Below, in pieces: positions 40,402 through 49,233 of a stretch of DNA of 64,000 bases (its first letter is position 1; every line of letters starts with the position of its first letter). The stretch is from Aquibaculum arenosum. GTDB taxonomy: Bacteria; Pseudomonadota; Alphaproteobacteria; Kiloniellales; DSM-21159. The stretch spans positions 62,001 to 126,000 of the forward strand of contig NZ_JARHUD010000003.1 in NCBI RefSeq assembly GCF_029222965.1, in the 5' to 3' direction. Position numbers and translations under genes: made by a program. The notes below the pieces were generated by a model. The model saw nothing but the letters and a program-made list of their open reading frames with translations. It had not been told where the DNA came from and did no database searches.

Positions 40402-41778
40402 CTAGCCGCGCCCCTGTTCCTGGTTGTCGCTCTCGTCGCGGAGGCGCTCCACGAGCCAGCGCGCAGTGCGCAGCAAGCGACCGTCACGCCCCCGCTTGCC
40501 GATCAGCTGCACTCCGATGGGCAAGCCCTCAGCGCCCACCAGCAGCGGCAGACTCACCGCCGGCACGCCGCAGAAGGTCCAGAGCGTGCAGAAGGTTGGC
40601 TTGCCCGTGGTCTCGATGCCGAGCGCCTGTCCGGTCGTGGCGGGGGTGATCAAGGCGTCGTACTGATCGAGCAACTGATCGAGCGCGGCGTTGTAGATCT
40701 CGATCCAGTCATGCGCGCTGACGTAGTCCATGGCCAGGATCCTGCGGCCCTCTTCGACCATCTCCCGCAGGCGCGGACTGAGCTGCTCGCGGTCCTTGTC
40801 GTAGTAGCGGCCGTAGTTCTTTGCGATGTCCGCCAGGTGAATGGTGCTGTGTAAATCGATGGCCTTGCCGAAGACCTCGGGCAGGTCCACCTGTTCAACC
40901 CGCGGGCCCAGCTCCGCCACCAGTTCCTCAAAGCCCTGGCGCAGATCCGGCTCCGTATCCTCCCAGAAGGGCGAGCGCACGAAAGCAAAATCCGGCTGCA
41001 CCGGCGGCTTGCTGCGCGCCGTTTCCAGCAACTGGGGCCGCGCGACCAGGCGCATGGCCCGGTCCTCCTCATCGTAGCCGGCCATGGCATCGTGCAGCAG
41101 CGCCACGTCCTCAACCGTGCGGGCGAAGCCGCCGAGCGTGTCCAGCGTCGGCGACTGGGTGATCACACCACGGCGCGAGACCACGCCCTGGCTCGGCTTG
41201 AAACCAACCACACCACAGTAAGCAGCCGGTCGGATGACCGAACCGTTGGTCTGGCTCCCCACCGACAAGGGCGCCATCCCCGCCGCCACCGCCGCCGCCG
41301 AGCCCGAGGAGGACCCACCGGGTGTGCGGCTGGTATCGTGGGGATTGCGGGTCTTGCCCGGATGGAAGACCGCCAGTTCCGTGGTGACGGTCTTGCCGAG
41401 AATAATCGCTCCGGCTTCGCGCAGACGGGTGACGACGGCCGCATCCTTGCGCGGCCTGCGTCCCGCATCCAACGGCGTGCCGTTCTCACAGGGGAGCCCT
41501 GCGACATCGACGATGTCCTTGATCCCCACCGGCACACCGTGCAGCGGCCCCAGTGGGTGCCCCTTCTCACGGTGCCGGTCCAACGCCTTCGCCTGTGCAA
41601 GGGCAAACTCGGGGTCGAGGTGCGCCCAGGCCTGGATCCGGGTGTCCTGCTCCCCGATGTGGTCGAGGAAAGCTTCGGTGGCCTCCACCGCCCGGACGCT
41701 GCCCTTGGCGATTGCCTCAGCCAGTTCCAGGGCGGAGAGCCCAACCACACCAGCGTCAGCGTTCTTCTTCTTGGCCAT
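40402..41778 (-). CDS. Amidase signature family hydrolase
   Basis: A 458-residue amidase signature enzyme. The Ser-cisSer-Lys triad is readable: Lys87 in VGIKDIVD, Ser156 in GGSSSGSAAAVAAG and Ser180 in GSQTNGSVIRPAAYCG, with the 24-residue Ser-Ser spacing of the family. It is not linked to gatC/gatB, and its N- and C-terminal regions differ from GatA, so a catabolic amidase is likely. It lies 10 bp downstream of dctM on the same strand, suggesting that the amide or its acid product is related to the transported ligand. A GGAGACAGGAA site precedes the ATG. Confidence 0.9.
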   Translation of the reverse strand: MAKKKNADAGVVGLSALELAEAIAKGSVRAVEATEAFLDHIGEQDTRIQAWAHLDPEFALAQAKALDRHREKGHPLGPLHGVPVGIKDIVDVAGLPCENGTPLDAGRRPRKDAAVVTRLREAGAIILGKTVTTELAVFHPGKTRNPHDTSRTPGGSSSGSAAAVAAGMAPLSVGSQTNGSVIRPAAYCGVVGFKPSQGVVSRRGVITQSPTLDTLGGFARTVEDVALLHDAMAGYDEEDRAMRLVARPQLLETARSKPPVQPDFAFVRSPFWEDTEPDLRQGFEELVAELGPRVEQVDLPEVFGKAIDLHSTIHLADIAKNYGRYYDKDREQLSPRLREMVEEGRRILAMDYVSAHDWIEIYNAALDQLLDQYDALITPATTGQALGIETTGKPTFCTLWTFCGVPAVSLPLLVGAEGLPIGVQLIGKRGRDGRLLRTARWLVERLRDESDNQEQGRG

Positions 41779-41788
41779 TTCCTGTCTC

Positions 41789-43210
41789 CTATCGCCCGTA
41801 GATCTGCTGCGGCAGCCAGAAGGCGAGCTGTGGGAAGACGTAGAGGATGAACATGGAGAAGACGATCATCACCAGGTAGGGCGCGATGCCCTTGAAGATA
41901 TCCACCAGCTGCACGTGAGGTGGCGATATTCCTTTCAGGTAATAGGCCGCCATGGCCATGGGTGGTGTGAGGAACGAGGTCTGCAGATTCAGCGCAATCA
42001 GGATCCCAAAGAACAGCGGATCGATCTCGAAGTGCGCCAGCAGTGGCAGGAAGATGGGAACGAAGATGATGATGATCTCGCTCCACTCCAGCGGCCAGCC
42101 GAGCAGGAAGATGATGATCTGCGCCAGGATCAGGAAGGTGATGGCCGAAAGCTGCAGGCCGACCACGAAGTCGCTGATCACGTGCTCGCCACCGAGGTAG
42201 GAGAAGACCGAAGCGAAGGTCCAGGAGCCGACGAAGAGCCAGCAGACCATGGCGGAGGTCTTCACCGTCAGATAGACCGATTCGCGCAACCGATCCCAGG
42301 TGAGCGCGCCGTAGGCGGCGGCCAGAACCAGTCCGCCCAGCGCGCCGATGGCAGCCGCTTCCGACGGCGTTGCCAAGCCAAAGAGGATGGCACCCAGCAC
42401 CGCAAGGATCAGCACAGCAAGCGGGAAGAAGGAGGTAAGCAGCATGACGAAGAGCCGACCTGCGCTCACCTCGCCCACCTCTTCCTTGCTGGGCTTGGGT
42501 GCGAGCTGCGGCTGCATCCAGGCCCGGATCAGCACGTACATCACATAGAGGCTGGCCAGCAGGAAGCCCGGGAAGAGCGCCCCGGCGTAGAGGCGCACGA
42601 TGGAAACGCCCGATGTCGCCGCATAGACGATCAGCATGATCGAAGGCGGAATAAGGATGCCAAGACAGCCACCGGCGCAGATCACGCCCGCTGCGAAGCT
42701 GGTGTTGTAGCGCGCCTTGAGCATGGCCGGGAAGGCCAGCAGGCCCATGAGCGTGACCACAGCGCCAACGATGCCCGTTGCCGTGGCGAAGAGCGCACAG
42801 GTGATCAGGGCCGCCACCGCCATGGAACCCGGCAGGTTGCGCGCGGCGATGTTCAAGGTGGAGAAGAGACGCGCGACGATGTTGGCGCGCTCGACGATGT
42901 ACCCCATGAAGAGGAACAGCGGCACGGCCGTCAGCACGTCGTTTGCCATCACCGAATAGGTTTGATTGACGAAGAGATCAAATATTCGATTGTTCAGGAA
43001 GGCTCCGATATAGGCGTCAACCTGATTGAAGAAGCCTGCCCCCTCTTCGACAGCCCTGTCGTAGGCGCGCCACATCCGGGTGCCGTCAAAATAAGCGTAG
43101 TAGCCAAAGCCGACCGCCATCCCCATGAGGGTGAAGGCAATCGGGAAACCCAGCATGATGAGGAAGATGAACAACCCCAACATGAACACCGCGACCTGGG
43201 GATCGGTCAT
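41789..43210 (-). CDS. dctM: TRAP transporter large permease, DctM-type
   Basis: DctM is the main membrane channel of a TRAP transporter, driven by a sodium or proton gradient. The 473-residue protein has many membrane segments; visible family blocks are LGFPIAFTLMG, VPLFLFMGYIVERANI, GILIPPSIMLIVYA and PPMAMAAYYLKGI. The ATG at 43210 overlaps the dctQ stop by 4 bp (ATGA). Longer upstream sequence in frame belongs to dctQ. It is followed by the amidase, with dctP and dctQ upstream. Confidence 0.95.
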   Translation of the reverse strand: MTDPQVAVFMLGLFIFLIMLGFPIAFTLMGMAVGFGYYAYFDGTRMWRAYDRAVEEGAGFFNQVDAYIGAFLNNRIFDLFVNQTYSVMANDVLTAVPLFLFMGYIVERANIVARLFSTLNIAARNLPGSMAVAALITCALFATATGIVGAVVTLMGLLAFPAMLKARYNTSFAAGVICAGGCLGILIPPSIMLIVYAATSGVSIVRLYAGALFPGFLLASLYVMYVLIRAWMQPQLAPKPSKEEVGEVSAGRLFVMLLTSFFPLAVLILAVLGAILFGLATPSEAAAIGALGGLVLAAAYGALTWDRLRESVYLTVKTSAMVCWLFVGSWTFASVFSYLGGEHVISDFVVGLQLSAITFLILAQIIIFLLGWPLEWSEIIIIFVPIFLPLLAHFEIDPLFFGILIALNLQTSFLTPPMAMAAYYLKGISPPHVQLVDIFKGIAPYLVMIVFSMFILYVFPQLAFWLPQQIYGR

Positions 43211-43845
43211 TGCCCCTGCCTTTCCGGATGCGCTGCACCGGCACCCGTCTGTACGCTCTCCATCTCGGCCGCCGGCTCGGCAGCCACCTCCTTGTTGGCC
43301 AGGAGAACAGCTTCCATCTCTTCCACGTCCTCCAGCGCCTGCGGCCATTCACGGGTACGCATTGCCACGATGCAGCGACAAACCTGGGCTAAACCCTGAA
43401 GGAGCAGGAGAACACCGGCGGCCACGATGACGGTCTTGAACTGGAAGATCGGAATGTTAGCCGGGCTGAACTGACTGACTTCCATGTAGCGCCAGGAGTT
43501 TCCGGCATACTTCCAGCCGGCGAAGATCAGCGCCAGGACGCCGGGGAAGAAGAAGAGAAAATAGAGAATGAGTTCGACCGTGGCCTGCACCTTGACCGGC
43601 CAGAGCCGATAGAGGAAGTCCGCGCGGACGTGTGCATTGCGCGATAGCGCATAGGCGCCAGCCATCATGAAGAGCGAGCCATACATCATATAGGTGACGT
43701 CGAAGGCCCAGGGCGTCGGTCGCCCCAGCACATAACGCACGAACACCTCGTAGCTGACACCCAGGGTCATCAGCATGATCAGCCAGGCAAAAGCCTTGCC
43801 GAACCACATCGAGATCTTGTCGACGAAAAGGATGAAACCCGTCAC
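43207..43845 (-). CDS. dctQ: TRAP transporter small permease, DctQ-type
   Basis: DctQ is the small membrane partner of DctM. The 212-residue protein starts at GTG 43845, supported by a GAGGAG site, and has four predicted membrane segments; WLIMLMTLGVSYEVFVRYVLGRPTPWAFDVTYMMYGSLFMMAGAYAL matches the DctQ family core in several short blocks. A C-terminal cytoplasmic tail of about 45 residues rich in Glu and Ala is longer than usual. It lies between dctP (with a terminator between) and dctM (4-bp overlap). Confidence 0.93.
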   Translation of the reverse strand: MTGFILFVDKISMWFGKAFAWLIMLMTLGVSYEVFVRYVLGRPTPWAFDVTYMMYGSLFMMAGAYALSRNAHVRADFLYRLWPVKVQATVELILYFLFFFPGVLALIFAGWKYAGNSWRYMEVSQFSPANIPIFQFKTVIVAAGVLLLLQGLAQVCRCIVAMRTREWPQALEDVEEMEAVLLANKEVAAEPAAEMESVQTGAGAAHPERQGQ

Positions 43846-43869
43846 CCGCCGGCTCCTCGTGTCGGTGTC

Positions 43870-43905
43870 AGAAAAAGGGGGCGGTGCCCAAGGCGCCGCC
43901 CCCTG
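43870..43905 (-). terminator. Intrinsic terminator between dctP and dctQ
   Basis: Stem AGGGGGCGGTGCC (43876-43888) / GGCGCCGCCCCCT (43892-43904), one G-T pair, followed on the minus strand by TTTTTC. It lies just after the dctP stop and probably lets only part of transcription reach dctQM, raising binding protein over permease. Confidence 0.85.
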
Positions 43906-43919
43906 ATCCAGGTCCGGCT

Positions 43920-45056
43920 TTAGAAGTCGATCTTGCCGGGATAGTAGTGCTGATAGGCCAGCTTGTAGTCCGGCCCGTTCATCAGGCTGTAGAAGACCAC
44001 CCTCTCACACCACTCACGCTGGCTCTCGACCACCTTCGCGAAGAACTCGTCCTCGCCGGTCAGCTGATCGATCATCTCGTCCCAGGCAGCCAACTGGGCT
44101 TCCATGATGGACTGCGGCGTGCGCTGAACGTTGACGCCATCCTCCTCGATCAGACCCTGCAGGTCGGCGGAGTAGAGGTTCATCGCCTTGGAGAGATTGG
44201 CCGTGGCAGAAGCTTCGACGCCATACTCCAGGATGGCCCGCAGCTCGTCCGGAAGCTCCTCGAACATGTCGCGGTTGAAGATGAACTCGAAGGTCTCGTT
44301 TGCCTGGTGGTAGGAGCCAAGCATGTAGTTCTTGGCCACGTCCTGCGCACCGAAACGACGGTCAGAGGTCGGGTTGTTGAACTCGAAGGCATCCAGGACA
44401 CCGCGCTCCATGGCAGGAACGATTTCGCCGCCCGGAAGCTGGGTGACGGCGGAGCCCATGGCCTGGAAAAGGTCGGCGGCCAAGCCGACGGTGCGGTACT
44501 TCAAGCCTTCCAGCTGATCGGCAGACTCGATCGGCTCCTTGAACCAACCCAGCGGCTGCGCCGGCATCGGCATGCCGAAGCGGCCGACGATGTTGAGGCC
44601 CAGGATGTCCTGGACCAGCTCGTCATAGAGGTCCTGACCACCGCCGTGGTGGACCCAGGCCAGCATCTGGATCGGATCGCCACCGAAAACGGGGCCGGTG
44701 CCGAAGAGCGAGGCGGCCTTGTTCTTTCCGTACCAGTAGGCAGCCACGGTATGGGCAATGTCGATGACGCCGTCACTGCAGGCGTCCTGCACCTGGAAGG
44801 CGCCGACAATGGCGCCGGCCGGGGTGAGGTCGATCTGCAGACGGCCACCGGCCATGGCTTCCACGCGGGACACATAGTCGGCAGCCATTTCGTGGAAGAC
44901 GTCGCTCGAGGACCAGGACGACTGCATACGCAGGGTCATGGTTTCCGCGCGAGATACCTGGGGCATCGCCAAGGATGCGGCGCCGACACCCGCGGTGATC
45001 GCGCCCCCCTTGAGCAGTTTGCGACGAGACAATTTGCTGGACGTAGCATCAGACAT
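43920..45056 (-). CDS. dctP: TRAP transporter substrate-binding protein (DctP/TakP-like)
   Basis: A 378-residue periplasmic binding protein with a Tat signal (SRRKLLKGG at 10-18, cleavage probably near SRAETM). The mature domain has LRMQSSWSSSDVFHEMAADYVSRVEAMAGGRLQIDL and LKYRTVGLAADLFQAMG with the conserved carboxylate-binding Arg, plus LPGGEIVPAMERGVLDAFEFNNP, closest in style to the 2-oxo/hydroxy-carboxylate (TakP-type) branch. The ligand is not determinable. A perfect AGGAGG site precedes the ATG at 45056. The promoter is probably in 45057-45295; a terminator follows. Confidence 0.93.
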   Translation of the reverse strand: MSDATSSKLSRRKLLKGGAITAGVGAASLAMPQVSRAETMTLRMQSSWSSSDVFHEMAADYVSRVEAMAGGRLQIDLTPAGAIVGAFQVQDACSDGVIDIAHTVAAYWYGKNKAASLFGTGPVFGGDPIQMLAWVHHGGGQDLYDELVQDILGLNIVGRFGMPMPAQPLGWFKEPIESADQLEGLKYRTVGLAADLFQAMGSAVTQLPGGEIVPAMERGVLDAFEFNNPTSDRRFGAQDVAKNYMLGSYHQANETFEFIFNRDMFEELPDELRAILEYGVEASATANLSKAMNLYSADLQGLIEEDGVNVQRTPQSIMEAQLAAWDEMIDQLTGEDEFFAKVVESQREWCERVVFYSLMNGPDYKLAYQHYYPGKIDF

Positions 45057-45295
45057 GCCGTGCCTCCTGTTGCGTTTCCGTGCGTTTCTCTTTTTGCGAC
45101 CTGCGCCGCACGCGAGCAGGCCGCAGGACTTCCGTTGTGCTCTGTCCCACAACCGTCGGAAAGTGCACAGCGAAACTGTTGTTACCCATATGGCATAATT
45201 TTGATGATCGGGGCTAGGGTAAAATGCAGGCTAGAGCGCCTCATTGGCGGCCGCACGAGGAAAAGCCACAACAACCCTTGCTTTTCATCCGCCCG

Positions 45296-46015
45296 TCAGG
45301 CTCGCGGGCGATCCAACTCGGGATAGTGCCGGAAGATCCCAGATTCGTTGAAGGCGATACGCCGATCCGACTCGAGATAGCGCCGCAGCCGGGGCAGTGC
45401 CGCAATGTGCGCATGCAAGGCTACAATCCGCGGAAACCTGGGCTCCAAATGGCGCATTGCCTGCGGGAAGGCGTAGCGAAGACCGGCCAGGACCTGGAAC
45501 AACGAAAGGTCGGCATAGCTCCACCGCGAGCCGCAGAGAAAGCCCGAGTCGCCCGCACGCTCGAGCACCCGCTCGAAGTAGCCCAGGTAGCGTGGCGCCC
45601 GCTCAGCGAGAAAACCGGCAGTGCGCCGACGCGCTTCGGCCTGCTGCTCTTCATAGTAGAGCCCGCTGCCTATGGGATGATGCGTATCGTGGATTTCCTG
45701 CAGGAAGTCGGCCAGGGTCAGCTGGAGTTGCTGGGCGCGAAGGAATCCGGTCTCGTCGCTCGGCGCCAGGCCGTGTTGTCGGCCCAGATAGCAGAGGATG
45801 GTCGCTGTCTGGGCGATCACCAGGTCGCCCTGCTTCAGGAAGGGCGGCGCAAAGGGCAAGGTCCCCCGCTCGCTCTCTCGCATCAGAGCCAGGAGCCGCG
45901 CCGTGCCACCAGGCTCCCGCGCAACATCCCGGTAGGGCAGGTCCGCCGCCTCCAGCGCGAGGCGAACGAATTCGCCCCGCCCTTGGATCTCCGGCCAATA
46001 GTAGAGCTCGTACAT
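45296..46015 (-). CDS. Glutathione S-transferase family protein
   Basis: A 239-residue GST with an N-terminal thioredoxin-like domain (MYELYYWPEIQGRGEFVRLALEAADLPYRDV; the glutathione-binding Tyr and the LVIAQTATILCYLGRQHGL block at about 63-81) and a helical C-terminal domain (SRWSYADLSLFQVLAGLRYAFP). The N-terminus YYWPEIQGRGE resembles sigma/mu-like GSTs. An AAAGGAGG site precedes the ATG. It is on the same strand as dctP but 239 bp away, and follows the dehydrogenase by 65 bp. Confidence 0.9.
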   Translation of the reverse strand: MYELYYWPEIQGRGEFVRLALEAADLPYRDVAREPGGTARLLALMRESERGTLPFAPPFLKQGDLVIAQTATILCYLGRQHGLAPSDETGFLRAQQLQLTLADFLQEIHDTHHPIGSGLYYEEQQAEARRRTAGFLAERAPRYLGYFERVLERAGDSGFLCGSRWSYADLSLFQVLAGLRYAFPQAMRHLEPRFPRIVALHAHIAALPRLRRYLESDRRIAFNESGIFRHYPELDRPRA

Positions 46016-46080
46016 CGCGACCCCTCCTTTCCCGCTGCTTGTCTTCGTGGCGGAAAAGCCAGGCGCGACTCCGCGCCCTG

Positions 46081-46968
46081 CTATTCCTTGACGGGATGCT
46101 GCGCCATCAGTTCCAGAGCCTTGACCATGGCGGAATGATCCCAGTCAAAGCCGCCCTGGGCGACGCAGGCGCTGAACAAAGCTTGGGCGGTGCCAGTGTT
46201 GGGCAGCGCCACGCCGAGCTCGCGCGCCGACTGCAGCGCCAGATTGAGATCCTTCTGGTGCAGACCGATGCGGAAACCCGGATCGAAGGTGCGCTTGATC
46301 ATGCGCTCGCCGTGGATTTCCAGGATCTTTGACCCGGCAAAGCCGCCCATCAGCGCCTCGCGCACCTTGGCGGGATCGGCCCCGGCCTTGGAGGCGAAGA
46401 CCAGCGCCTCGCCCACCGCCTCGATGGTGAGCGCAACGACGATTTGGTTGGCGACCTTGCAGGTCTGTCCGGCACCATTCTCCTCGCCCACCAGGGTGAT
46501 GTTCTTGCCCATGGCTTCCAGCAGGGGCAGTACCCGATCGAAGGTCTTGCGTGCGCCGCCGCACATGATGGTCAGAGCCGCATTCTTGGCGCCGACTTCA
46601 CCGCCGGAGACCGGCGCGTCGATGTATTCGCCGCCCTGATCGAGAATGCGCTTCGCGAAAGCCTGGGTCGCAGTGGGCGAGATGGAACTCATATCGAGCA
46701 ACACCGCACCGGCCTGCAAACCTGCCGCGACTCCCTCATCTGCGAAAAGCACAGCTTCGACGTCCGGGGTGTCCGGCAGCATCAGGATCACGACCTCGGA
46801 CTTCTCGGCAACTTCCTTTGCACTGCTGCAGGCGGTGGCGCCGCCGCTCACCAACTCCTCGGGCAGCGGCGAGCGGTGCTGCAGCAGGAAAAGCTCGTGC
46901 CCTGCCGCCTGCAGATGCCCCGCCATGGGACGACCCATGATGCCCGTTCCGATGAAACCGATGCGCAT
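46081..46968 (-). CDS. 2-hydroxy-3-oxopropionate reductase-type dehydrogenase (GarR/3-HIBADH family)
   Basis: A 295-residue beta-hydroxyacid dehydrogenase. The Rossmann motif is MRIGFIGTGIMGRPMAGHLQ (1-20); the substrate signature is DMSSISPTATQ, the catalytic region is PVSGGEVGAKNAALTIMCGG, and the catalytic Lys is in GQTCKVANQIVVALTIEAVGE. This pattern fits tartronate semialdehyde reductase, which reduces the C3 semialdehyde to glycerate in glyoxylate/allantoin metabolism, though other beta-hydroxyacids are possible. It diverges from the antiporter gene and shares a strand with the GST gene downstream. Confidence 0.9.
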   Translation of the reverse strand: MRIGFIGTGIMGRPMAGHLQAAGHELFLLQHRSPLPEELVSGGATACSSAKEVAEKSEVVILMLPDTPDVEAVLFADEGVAAGLQAGAVLLDMSSISPTATQAFAKRILDQGGEYIDAPVSGGEVGAKNAALTIMCGGARKTFDRVLPLLEAMGKNITLVGEENGAGQTCKVANQIVVALTIEAVGEALVFASKAGADPAKVREALMGGFAGSKILEIHGERMIKRTFDPGFRIGLHQKDLNLALQSARELGVALPNTGTAQALFSACVAQGGFDWDHSAMVKALELMAQHPVKE

Positions 46969-47167
46969 TGCTTTTTCCTCCCGTGCTAAGTGTCGTTCTG
47001 CCCTTGCGGGTTCCCGACAGTCCTAGCCTTTCGGACCGCCCAGGCCAAGCTTTGCCCGGCGCTGATAGAGGCCGCCTGCGCAAAGAGTTCTTGAAATGAC
47101 GCTGACCGCGCCGAGATTGAGCAACGTGCCCCCGGGGGCGGGCGTACGACAGATTAGGGACAATTCA

Positions 47168-48145
47168 TTGCTGGTATACATACTGCTAGCCGTCGGTCTG
47201 GTGCTGCTTTGCGCCGGCGGTGAATTTCTGGTGCGCGGCGCTGTTGGGGCAGCACGGCGACTCGGCGTTTCCCCTCTGCTGATCGGCATCACGCTGGTGG
47301 GTTTCGGCACCTCAATGCCGGAACTGGTGGCCTCCGTTAAGGCCGCGCTCGCCGATGCACCGGGAATTGCCATTGGCAACGTGGTTGGCTCCAACATCGC
47401 GAACGTGCTGCTGATCATCGGCACCACGGCATTAATCGCACCAATATACGTCATGCGCGGGCCCTTCCCACGCGACGCCACAGTGATGATGGCGGCGGCC
47501 CTGCTGGTGGGCGCCGTGGTGCTCACCGACTTCATGGCCCGCTGGGCCGGCCTGCTCTTCCTTGCCGCGCTCAGCGTCTACCTCATCTACTGCTACGTTT
47601 CCGAGCGGCGGAACACCAAAGAAGGCGCGCAGCACGTTGCGGAAGCCGAAGAGATCGAGGCGGTGGAAGGACCCTTATGGAAGGCGCTGCTGGTTACGGC
47701 CATCGGTCTGGCGGGTGTGATCGCCGGCGCCCGTCTATTGGTTGATTCCGCTATTGAACTCGCAACACTGCTCGGCATATCGGAAACGGTGATCGGCGTG
47801 TCGGTCGTGGCCGTCGGCACCTCCCTGCCGGAATTGGCCGCTTCGATCACGGCCGCCTTGCGCCGACACGCCGACGTGGCCTTCGGCAACATCGTCGGCT
47901 CCAACATTTTCAACCTCCTCTTCATCCTGGGAGTCACCGCCACCATCAAGCCCATACCGGTGCCCGACGAGATCATCCGACTGGATTACTGGGTGATGCT
48001 GGGCGCCATGGCTCTGCTGGTGGTGGTGTCCGCCACCGGCTGGAAGATTGTGCGGCGGGAGGCAATGCTGTTCCTGCTGCTCTACGCTGGCTACATGACG
48101 CTGGTCTTTTCGCCAGCGGCCCAATCTCTGATCGGTCTGCAGTGA
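47168..48145 (+). CDS. Calcium/sodium antiporter, YrbG-like (CaCA family)
   Basis: An inner-membrane cation/calcium exchanger with the two inverted alpha-repeats: GTSMPELVASVKAALADAPG with VGSNIANVLLIIG, and GTSLPELAASITAALRRHAD with VGSNIFNLLFILG. About ten membrane segments are visible, split by a cytoplasmic loop with Glu residues (AEAEEIEAVEG). The start is ambiguous: TTG 47168 has a TAGGGAC site and gives 325 residues, matching YrbG, while ATG 47096 adds 24 residues without homology. It diverges from the GarR-type gene. Confidence 0.9.
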   Translation: MLVYILLAVGLVLLCAGGEFLVRGAVGAARRLGVSPLLIGITLVGFGTSMPELVASVKAALADAPGIAIGNVVGSNIANVLLIIGTTALIAPIYVMRGPFPRDATVMMAAALLVGAVVLTDFMARWAGLLFLAALSVYLIYCYVSERRNTKEGAQHVAEAEEIEAVEGPLWKALLVTAIGLAGVIAGARLLVDSAIELATLLGISETVIGVSVVAVGTSLPELAASITAALRRHADVAFGNIVGSNIFNLLFILGVTATIKPIPVPDEIIRLDYWVMLGAMALLVVVSATGWKIVRREAMLFLLLYAGYMTLVFSPAAQSLIGLQ

Positions 48146-48203
48146 TACCCACCGACAGGATCGGGGCTGGAAGACGCCCGGCACAAGGCATAGGTTCACA
48201 AGC

Positions 48204-48401
48204 ATGAGCGCGTTCATGATCGTCCTCATGGTGATCGCGATGCTGATCACCCTGGGAGTCCTCTTCGCCGGCCTGTTTTCCATGGCCCGGGGCGGAGAGT
48301 TCAACAAGAAGTACGGCAACAAGCTGATGCGCTACCGCATCCTGGCGCAGGGGGCAGCGCTGCTGCTCTTCGCCATCGCGATGCTGTCTGCCGGCAAGTA
48401 A
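48204..48401 (+). CDS. Twin-transmembrane / HIG1-like small protein
   Basis: A 65-residue protein with two membrane helices (MIVLMVIAMLITLGVLFAGL and LAQGAALLLFAIAMLSAG) joined by a basic loop MARGGEFNKKYGNKLMRYR. The RYRILAQ loop resembles the HIG1 domain motif. Such genes are commonly upstream of pduO and etfBA in alphaproteobacteria, as here. A role in respiratory-chain assembly is possible by analogy with mitochondrial HIG1 proteins but is unproven. Confidence 0.8.
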   Translation: MSAFMIVLMVIAMLITLGVLFAGLFSMARGGEFNKKYGNKLMRYRILAQGAALLLFAIAMLSAGK

Positions 48402-48423
48402 TCACAGGCGAGCAGGAAACGCT

Positions 48424-48990
48424 ATGGTTCAACTGACGCGCATCTACACCCGCGGCGGTGACAAGGGTAAGACCTCGCTCAGCGACGGCCGCCGCGTGGT
48501 CAAGCATGACCTGCGCGTGGCCGCCTACGGCACTGTGGACGAAGCCAACGCCGTGATCGGTCTGGCGCGCCAGCACACCGAGGGCGAGGTGGACGCGCTA
48601 TTGAGCCGCATCCAGAACGACCTTTTCGATCTGGGCGCGGACCTGGCGACCCCCGAGAGCGAAGCCCCGAAGTATCCGCCACTGCGCATCGTCGCCGCGC
48701 AGGTCGACGCCCTGGAGCAGGCGATCGACCACTACAACGGCGCGCTGGAGCCCCTGAAGTCCTTCATCCTGCCCGGTGGTACGGCCGCCTCGGCCTGGCT
48801 GCATTTCGCCCGTACCGTGGTGCGCCGCGCCGAGCGCGAGATGACAGCGCTGGCCGAGACAGAAAGCGTCAACGCCGATGCCATTCGCTACGCCAACCGC
48901 CTGTCCGATCTGCTCTTCGTGCTGGCCCGCGCGCTGAACGACAACGGCAAGGCCGACGTGCTCTGGGTACCGGGACAAAATCGCGGCTGA
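48424..48990 (+). CDS. Cob(I)alamin adenosyltransferase (PduO type)
   Basis: This 188-residue enzyme adenosylates cob(I)alamin to adenosylcobalamin. Family blocks are TRIYTRGGDKGKTSLSDGRR (5-24, ATP site), VAAYGTVDEANAVIGLAR, LKSFILPGGTAASAWLHFARTVVRRAER and the C-terminal RYANRLSDLLFVLARALND. Length is normal. It lies 22 bp after the HIG1-like gene, and the etfBA operon follows after a 243-bp spacer with its own promoter. B12 use fits the corrinoid protein cluster at 19.7 kb, though that cluster would use a methyl rather than adenosyl form. Confidence 0.93.
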   Translation: MVQLTRIYTRGGDKGKTSLSDGRRVVKHDLRVAAYGTVDEANAVIGLARQHTEGEVDALLSRIQNDLFDLGADLATPESEAPKYPPLRIVAAQVDALEQAIDHYNGALEPLKSFILPGGTAASAWLHFARTVVRRAEREMTALAETESVNADAIRYANRLSDLLFVLARALNDNGKADVLWVPGQNRG

Positions 48991-49031
48991 GACGAGGGCG
49001 AGAAACGCGCTTCAGCGGCGGGGAGTCGCAA

Positions 49032-49060
49032 TTGACAGGGTCCAGAGGTCTACTTATCGT
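49032..49060 (+). promoter_or_regulatory. Sigma70 promoter for etfB-etfA-hbd
   Basis: TTGACA (49032-49037), a 17-bp spacer and TATCGT (49055-49060). The ATG of etfB is at 49234, implying a leader of about 165 bases with no obvious gene. Confidence 0.65.
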
Positions 49061-49233
49061 GCGCGCGCTCGCTTGCCGGAACGGCGGCCGGCTTTCGGGT
49101 GTCAACCCCAGCATCACTGCGACCCGGAGTGACTGAGTCGTGGAGTAGCGGGGTTCGGGGGTAGCGGGGATTGCCCTCGAGCGTGCGTGTTTTCCGTTCC
49201 GGCGAAACTCATCAAGAAGGTAGCAGGCAGCCC

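Noticed and set aside
41234-43399. Antisense open frame of about 720 codons opposite dctM and the amidase
   Set aside because: It spans two genes and is Glu/Asp/His-rich junk composition from antisense codons of membrane segments.
45153-45295. Promoter for dctP as TTTACC-N17-AATTAT on the minus strand
   Set aside because: Only 4 of 6 bases match in each box; too weak to list as a feature.
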